Part shown: piece after piece, positions 60,242 through 64,000 of the stretch
How positions within the stretch are numbered: position 1 is the stretch's first letter
Layout of the letters: the number at the start of each line of letters is the position of its first letter
NCBI RefSeq assembly: GCF_030246885.1
Contig: NZ_CP126739.1
Location: 2,108,001 to 2,172,000 of the forward strand
Reading direction: 5' to 3'
Source of the DNA: Microbacterium sp. zg-B185
Lineage (GTDB): Bacteria; Actinomycetota; Actinomycetes; Actinomycetales; Microbacteriaceae
Length of the DNA: 64,000 nucleotides
Program-made: the position numbers and the translations under genes
The notes under the pieces: model-generated
Told to the model about the DNA's origin: nothing
Seen by the model: only the letters and a program-made list of their open reading frames with translations
Database searches by the model: none

Positions 60242-62023
60242 ATGGCCCATCTCCTCGGCGGCGAGCACCTGCACGTGGAGTTCCCCGCGAAAGTCGTCCT
60301 GGACGACGTGACCGTGGGAGTCGACGGCGGCGACCGCATCGGCATCGTCGGACGCAACGGCGACGGCAAATCCACCCTCATGAAGGTGCTGACCGGCCGG
60401 TTGCAGCCCGACTCCGGCCGTGTCACGATGCGCGGCGGCGTGCGCGTCGGGATGCTGGCCCAGGACGACGACCTGCCCGATGACGAGACCGTGCGCCACG
60501 CGATCGTCGGCGATCGCCCCGAGCACGAGTGGCTCGGTGACGCACGCGTGCGCGACGTGCTGGACGGTCTGCTGCGGGACGTGCCGCTGGACACCGTCGT
60601 GTCCGCCCTGTCCGGCGGTCAGCGCCGACGGGTGGGTCTGGCCCGTCTGCTCGTGGGCGACTGGGACGTCATCGCCCTGGACGAGCCCACCAACCACCTG
60701 GACGTGGAAGGCATCGCCTGGCTCGCCGAGCACCTCGCGCAGCGGTGGGCGCGCAACGCGGGCGGCCTGCTGCTGGTCACCCACGATCGGTGGTTCCTGG
60801 ATGCCGTGTGCACGCGCATGTGGGAGGTCCACGACGGCACGGTCGATCCGTTCGAGGGCGGTTACGCCGCGTACGTGCTGCAGCGTGTCGAGCGACAGCG
60901 CCAGTCCAACGTGGCCGAGACCAAACGCCGCAACATCCTTCGCAAGGAACTGGCGTGGCTGCGCCGCGGGGCGCCGGCGCGCACCTCCAAACCGAAGTTC
61001 CGCATCGAGGCGGCCACCCAGCTGATCGAGGACGAGCCGCCGCCGCGTGACAACGTGGAACTGGCCAAACTCGCCACCGCACGCCTCGGCAAGGACGTCG
61101 TGGACCTGCTCGACGCCGGCGTGGACTACGGCGCCGGTCCGATCCTCAAGGACGTCGAGTGGCGCATCGCGCCTGGCGAGCGCACCGGCATCCTGGGACC
61201 GAACGGTGCTGGCAAATCGACGCTGCTGGGCCTGGTGGCCGGGACGGTGGAGCCGACGTCCGGACGTGTCAAGCGCGGCAAGACGGTGAAGGTGGCCACC
61301 CTGAGCCAGCGCCTGACCGAACTGGATCAGTACGCGGACGAGCGGGTCCGGGACGTGCTGGCGCTGCAGAAGACCTCGTACGTCACGGGCGGCAAGGAAC
61401 TGACTCCCACCCAACTGCTGGAACGGCTCGGGTTCCGCTCCTCGGAGCTGTCCACGCCGGTGCGCGACCTCTCCGGCGGGCAGAAGCGGCGCCTGCAGCT
61501 GCTGCTGGTGCTGCTGGACGAGCCGAACGTGCTGATCCTGGACGAGCCGTCCAACGATCTGGACACGGACATGCTCGCCGCCCTCGAGGACCTGCTGGAC
61601 TCATGGCCCGGAACGCTGCTGGTCGTCTCGCACGACCGGTACCTGATCGAGCGCGTCACCGACCAGCAGTACGCGATCGAGGGGCAGGGCATGCGGCACC
61701 TGCCGGGGGGTGTCGAGGAGTACCTGCGCCGCCGCGCGGCCGCACGCGATGCGCCCGCCGCGGCGCTCTCGTCGTCGCCGGCCACAGGCGCCGGCCTGGC
61801 CGGGGCCGACCGGCGCGCCGCCGAGAAGGAGCTCAGCGCGATCGAGCGGCAGATGACGAAGCTGACGCAGCGGATCGCGGCCGCGCACGCCGACCTGGCT
61901 GCGCACGACCAGTCGGACTACGTCGCGATCGGCAAGCGGAACGCTCAACTGCAGACGATGAAAGCCGACCTCGGCGACCTCGAGGAGCGCTGGCTCGAGC
62001 TCGGCGAATCGCTCGGCCACTGA
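60242..62023 (+). CDS. ABC-F family ATPase, Uup-like
   Basis: A 593-residue soluble protein with two ATP-binding cassettes and no membrane segment. Cassette 1 has GRNGDGKST and signature LSGGQRRRVGLARLL. Cassette 2 has GPNGAGKST and LSGGQKRRLQLLLVLLDEPNVLILDEPSNDLD. A basic interdomain linker (RRNILRKELAWLRRGAPARTSKPKF) and a C-terminal coiled coil (AEKELSAIERQMTKLTQRIAAAHADL) fit the Uup group, which acts on the ribosome or on branched DNA. The ATG follows TAGGCT. The next gene is convergent with an inverted repeat between. Confidence 0.93.
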   Translation: MAHLLGGEHLHVEFPAKVVLDDVTVGVDGGDRIGIVGRNGDGKSTLMKVLTGRLQPDSGRVTMRGGVRVGMLAQDDDLPDDETVRHAIVGDRPEHEWLGDARVRDVLDGLLRDVPLDTVVSALSGGQRRRVGLARLLVGDWDVIALDEPTNHLDVEGIAWLAEHLAQRWARNAGGLLLVTHDRWFLDAVCTRMWEVHDGTVDPFEGGYAAYVLQRVERQRQSNVAETKRRNILRKELAWLRRGAPARTSKPKFRIEAATQLIEDEPPPRDNVELAKLATARLGKDVVDLLDAGVDYGAGPILKDVEWRIAPGERTGILGPNGAGKSTLLGLVAGTVEPTSGRVKRGKTVKVATLSQRLTELDQYADERVRDVLALQKTSYVTGGKELTPTQLLERLGFRSSELSTPVRDLSGGQKRRLQLLLVLLDEPNVLILDEPSNDLDTDMLAALEDLLDSWPGTLLVVSHDRYLIERVTDQQYAIEGQGMRHLPGGVEEYLRRRAAARDAPAAALSSSPATGAGLAGADRRAAEKELSAIERQMTKLTQRIAAAHADLAAHDQSDYVAIGKRNAQLQTMKADLGDLEERWLELGESLGH

Positions 62024-62040
62024 CCGGTCCCGCCTGCACC

Positions 62041-62109
62041 GCGAGACGGGATAGGCGCCGCGAGCCCGAGTCCGTGGATCCCGGTCTGGTGGCGCGTATC
62101 CCGTCTCGC
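62041..62109. terminator. Inverted repeat between convergent genes
   Basis: Perfect 13-base arms GCGAGACGGGATA (62041-62053) and TATCCCGTCTCGC (62097-62109) enclose a 43-base loop with further GGCGC pairing. It may terminate both strands, or be another member of the region's dispersed palindromes. Confidence 0.5.
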
Positions 62110-62125
62110 GGGGGATCGCCGCGGC

Positions 62126-63043
62126 TTAGATCAACCCGTTCTCAGTGAGCCACTGCGTGGCGATCTCGTCGGGGTTCAGCTCATCGACAGTGCTCTGGAC
62201 GTTGAGCGCCACCAGCCCCTCGGGCGTGAGCGCGGCGCTGATCGCGTTGAGGATCTCTGCGGCACCGTCCGGCAGCTCACCGCTCACGAGCGGAACGACG
62301 TTCGAGGCGAGGAACAGTCCCTCGGGGTCTTCGAGGACCACGAGGTCGTTCGTCTGGATGGCCGGGTCGGCCGTGTAGATGTTCGCGACCTGGATCGTGC
62401 CGGCCAGCAGCGCGTCCAGCGTGGTGGTCGCCGTCGGCGAGAACCCGACGGTCACCCCGTAGGTCTCGAGCAGGCCGCTGGGGCCGTACGGGCGTTCGGC
62501 CAGCTCGGGCGGTCCACCCAGCGTCAGCGCCGTGCTGACGCTCGCCAGGTCGCCGATCTCCACCAGCGAATTCGCGTCGGCGAACGCCTTGGTCACCGTG
62601 TACGAGTCCTGATCCGTGGCGGTGGACTGCTCGAGCACGGACAGCCCCTCCGGCAGCACGTCCGGCAGCGCGGCGTAGACGTCCTCGGAGGTGCGCGCCT
62701 CGGTCTCGGGGTCGAAGAACTGGAGGAGGTTTCCGGTGTACTCGGGGATGAGCGTGATCTCGCCGGATTCCACGGCGGGCATGTAGCTGTCGCGTTGGCC
62801 GGCGTTGAATCCGTCGCGCGAGACCTCGAAGCCGGCGTTCTCGAGCGCCTGCGCGTAGATCTCGGCGATGATCGCGTTCGAGTAGTACTCGGCCGAGCCG
62901 ATGGCGATCACGTCGCCGCCGGCTTCCGCGGCTCCGGTGTCGTCCGCGAGCGGGTCACCCGACGAGCAGCCGGTCGCGACGAGCGCGACGCCCGCCAGAA
63001 TGGCCGCGGCGAACGCGACCCGGGACTTGCGTGCTGTGAACAT
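62126..63043 (-). CDS. ABC transporter substrate-binding lipoprotein, OpuAC/OsmF type (quaternary amine)
   Basis: A 305-residue lipoprotein with lipobox VATGC (Cys26). The mature part has GSAEYYSNAIIAEIYAQALENAGFEV, ITLIPEYTGNLLQFF and GFSPTATTTLDALLAGTIQVANIYTADPAI, as in the OpuAC/ProX-like proteins of osmoprotectant uptake systems. The ligand is probably glycine betaine, choline or a related amine. The aromatic cage is not obvious, so the exact ligand is open. It lies 33 bases after the permease gene on the same strand, the last gene of the transport operon. Confidence 0.9.
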   Translation of the reverse strand: MFTARKSRVAFAAAILAGVALVATGCSSGDPLADDTGAAEAGGDVIAIGSAEYYSNAIIAEIYAQALENAGFEVSRDGFNAGQRDSYMPAVESGEITLIPEYTGNLLQFFDPETEARTSEDVYAALPDVLPEGLSVLEQSTATDQDSYTVTKAFADANSLVEIGDLASVSTALTLGGPPELAERPYGPSGLLETYGVTVGFSPTATTTLDALLAGTIQVANIYTADPAIQTNDLVVLEDPEGLFLASNVVPLVSGELPDGAAEILNAISAALTPEGLVALNVQSTVDELNPDEIATQWLTENGLI

Positions 63044-63076
63044 GATGTTTCCTTCGGGGTTGGGGACTGTGTGACT

Positions 63077-63814
63077 TCAGGCGCGAGCGGTGGCGGCGGC
63101 GCGAGCGGTCGCCGATCTGTTCGGACGAGAACGATCTTCGGATTGCGCGGCACGGATGCCGGCCGGCTCGGAGGCGCGCTGCAGCAGCGCGAAGACGCCG
63201 TCCAGGACGAGGGCGAGCGCGGCGACGAGCAGCGCGCCGCCCAGGACCACCTCGAATCGTCGCAGCGGGATGCCGGCCAGGATGTACTGCCCCAGCCCAC
63301 CGAGGTTGACGTAGGCGGCGATCGTGACGGTCGCGACGACCTGGAGCGTGGCCGAGCGCAGACCGGCGATCAGCAGGGTCAGGCCCAGCGGGGCCTCCAC
63401 GCGCCAGAGGATCTGCCACTCGGTCATGCCCATCGATCGCGCGGCGTCGATCACCCTGCGGTCGATCGCCTCGAATCCCGCGTACGCCCCCGCGAGGATC
63501 GACGGGATCGCCAGGAGGACGAACGTGATGACCGCCGCCTCGGTGGTGCGCAGCACTCCGATGAGCAGCACCAGCAGCACGAGCAGACCGAACGACGGGA
63601 TCGCCCTGGCCGCACCCGAGAGCGCGACTGCGACGTCGCGGCCTTTTCCGGTGTGGCCGATCAGCCAGCCCAGCGGGATGGCGATCGCCGCCGCGATCAG
63701 CACGGAGAGGAAGGTGTAGAACAGCTGCTGAGCGAGGGCCACCGGGATGGGCGCGAGGCCGCGGCCCGGATCGCCCGAGAAGATCCACGAGATCGCATCG
63801 ACGATGAGGTTCAC
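63077..63814 (-). CDS. ABC transporter permease, OpuAB/ProW family
   Basis: A 245-residue permease with about five to six membrane helices. The ATPase-coupling EAA loop is IDRRVIDAARSMGMTEWQILWRVEAPLGLTLL. An Arg/Ala-rich tail of about 25 residues ends it. The GTG at 63814 overlaps the stop of the upstream permease (GTGA). With the binding protein downstream it forms an osmoprotectant importer. Confidence 0.92.
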   Translation of the reverse strand: MNLIVDAISWIFSGDPGRGLAPIPVALAQQLFYTFLSVLIAAAIAIPLGWLIGHTGKGRDVAVALSGAARAIPSFGLLVLLVLLIGVLRTTEAAVITFVLLAIPSILAGAYAGFEAIDRRVIDAARSMGMTEWQILWRVEAPLGLTLLIAGLRSATLQVVATVTIAAYVNLGGLGQYILAGIPLRRFEVVLGGALLVAALALVLDGVFALLQRASEPAGIRAAQSEDRSRPNRSATARAAATARA

Positions 63815-64000
63815 GCGACGCTCACCTCCAGCGCGGGCGCGCCGCGCCGCGCGCGCCGCCGCTGCGTCCGCGTCCACGGCATCAGCACCCGCCCGGCCGC
63901 GATCAGCAGGCCGTCGATCACCAGGGCGATCAGCAGCACGGCGAGGATGCCGGCGAGGACCTCGGGGATGATGCGGCGCTGCGAACCGTTCGTGAACAGG
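63811..64000 (-). CDS. Second ABC permease, C-terminal part only (partial)
   Basis: The reading frame entering from base 64000 encodes 62 residues: a helix EVLAGILAVLLIALVIDGLLIAAG, then VLMPWTRTQRRRARRGAP and a short tail. A single hydrophobic segment followed by a basic tail fits the C-terminus of an OpuAB-type permease, and paired permeases are usual for these importers. The start lies outside the window. The stop overlaps the next permease start by four bases. Confidence 0.72.
   Translation of the reverse strand, partial: LFTNGSQRRIIPEVLAGILAVLLIALVIDGLLIAAGRVLMPWTRTQRRRARRGAPALEVSVA

Overview
The window is a 64 kb piece of a high-GC actinobacterial chromosome. Several things point to Microbacteriaceae, probably Microbacterium or a close relative: very high GC, frequent GTG starts, many start codons only 5-7 bases after a TANNNT -10 box (leaderless mRNAs), and actinobacterial gene sets and gene orders (trhA next to an Rv1086-like prenyl transferase, DUF4307 next to greA, eno-ftsB-DUF501, tRNA-Gln-glmU-prs, GntR with DUF1648, a DUF222/HNH gene). 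The genus is an inference from style and content. No ribosomal RNA is present to confirm it. Most of the window is ordinary core chromosome with dense packing and many 4-base ATGA/GTGA/TTGA overlaps.

Layout. 1-7.6 kb: partial PhoH-type PIN/ATPase gene, class V aminotransferase-like enzyme, cis-prenyl transferase and TrhA (divergent), a small membrane protein, DUF4307, greA, ilvA coupled to an AI-2E-type transporter. 7.6-15.4 kb: two HTH_42/YcaQ-like genes flanking a membrane-anchored protein, htpX and lemA, an FAD sugar-lactone-type oxidase coupled to a D-threonine-aldolase-like PLP enzyme. 15.41-17.78 kb: a small genomic island bounded by a perfect 42-base direct repeat of the 3' half of a tRNA gene (anticodon UAA). 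It holds a possible HEPN protein, a zinc-ribbon protein, a membrane protein, a 17-residue Trp-rich peptide gene and two copies of a hairpin repeat, but no integrase. 17.8-30 kb: ndh, a mycosin-like protease, DUF501, ftsB, eno, an O-methyltransferase, a GntR/DUF1648 pair with a clear operator, a DUF4442 gene, an HTH/membrane pair with a repeated operator, hisS, mazG, nhaA.

30-46 kb: a small CxxC protein, a carbonic-anhydrase-like hexapeptide protein, a DUF222/HNH protein, a class III cyclase-like protein next to an MFS transporter fused to a cyclic-nucleotide-binding domain, mfd, pth, rplY, divergent gntK and gnd, an FAD oxidase, corA. 46-57.8 kb: an NAD-dependent epimerase, an OmpR-type response regulator and histidine kinase with direct repeats upstream, a flavin electron-transfer operon (FMN-binding lipoprotein, ApbE, NqrB/RnfD-like membrane domain fused to ferredoxin reductase), a P2-type ATPase, prs, glmU and tRNA-Gln. 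57.9-64 kb: a MarR regulator, an unusual zinc-ribbon SDR, an SH3-like protein, an ABC-F protein, and an OpuAC-type binding protein with one complete and one partial permease.

No transposase, CRISPR array or phage structural gene was seen. The most unusual parts are the tRNA-flanked island with its tiny peptide gene, the cyclase-like/cNMP-transporter pair, the glmU mRNA that would begin at the tRNA-Gln processing site, and the redox operon.
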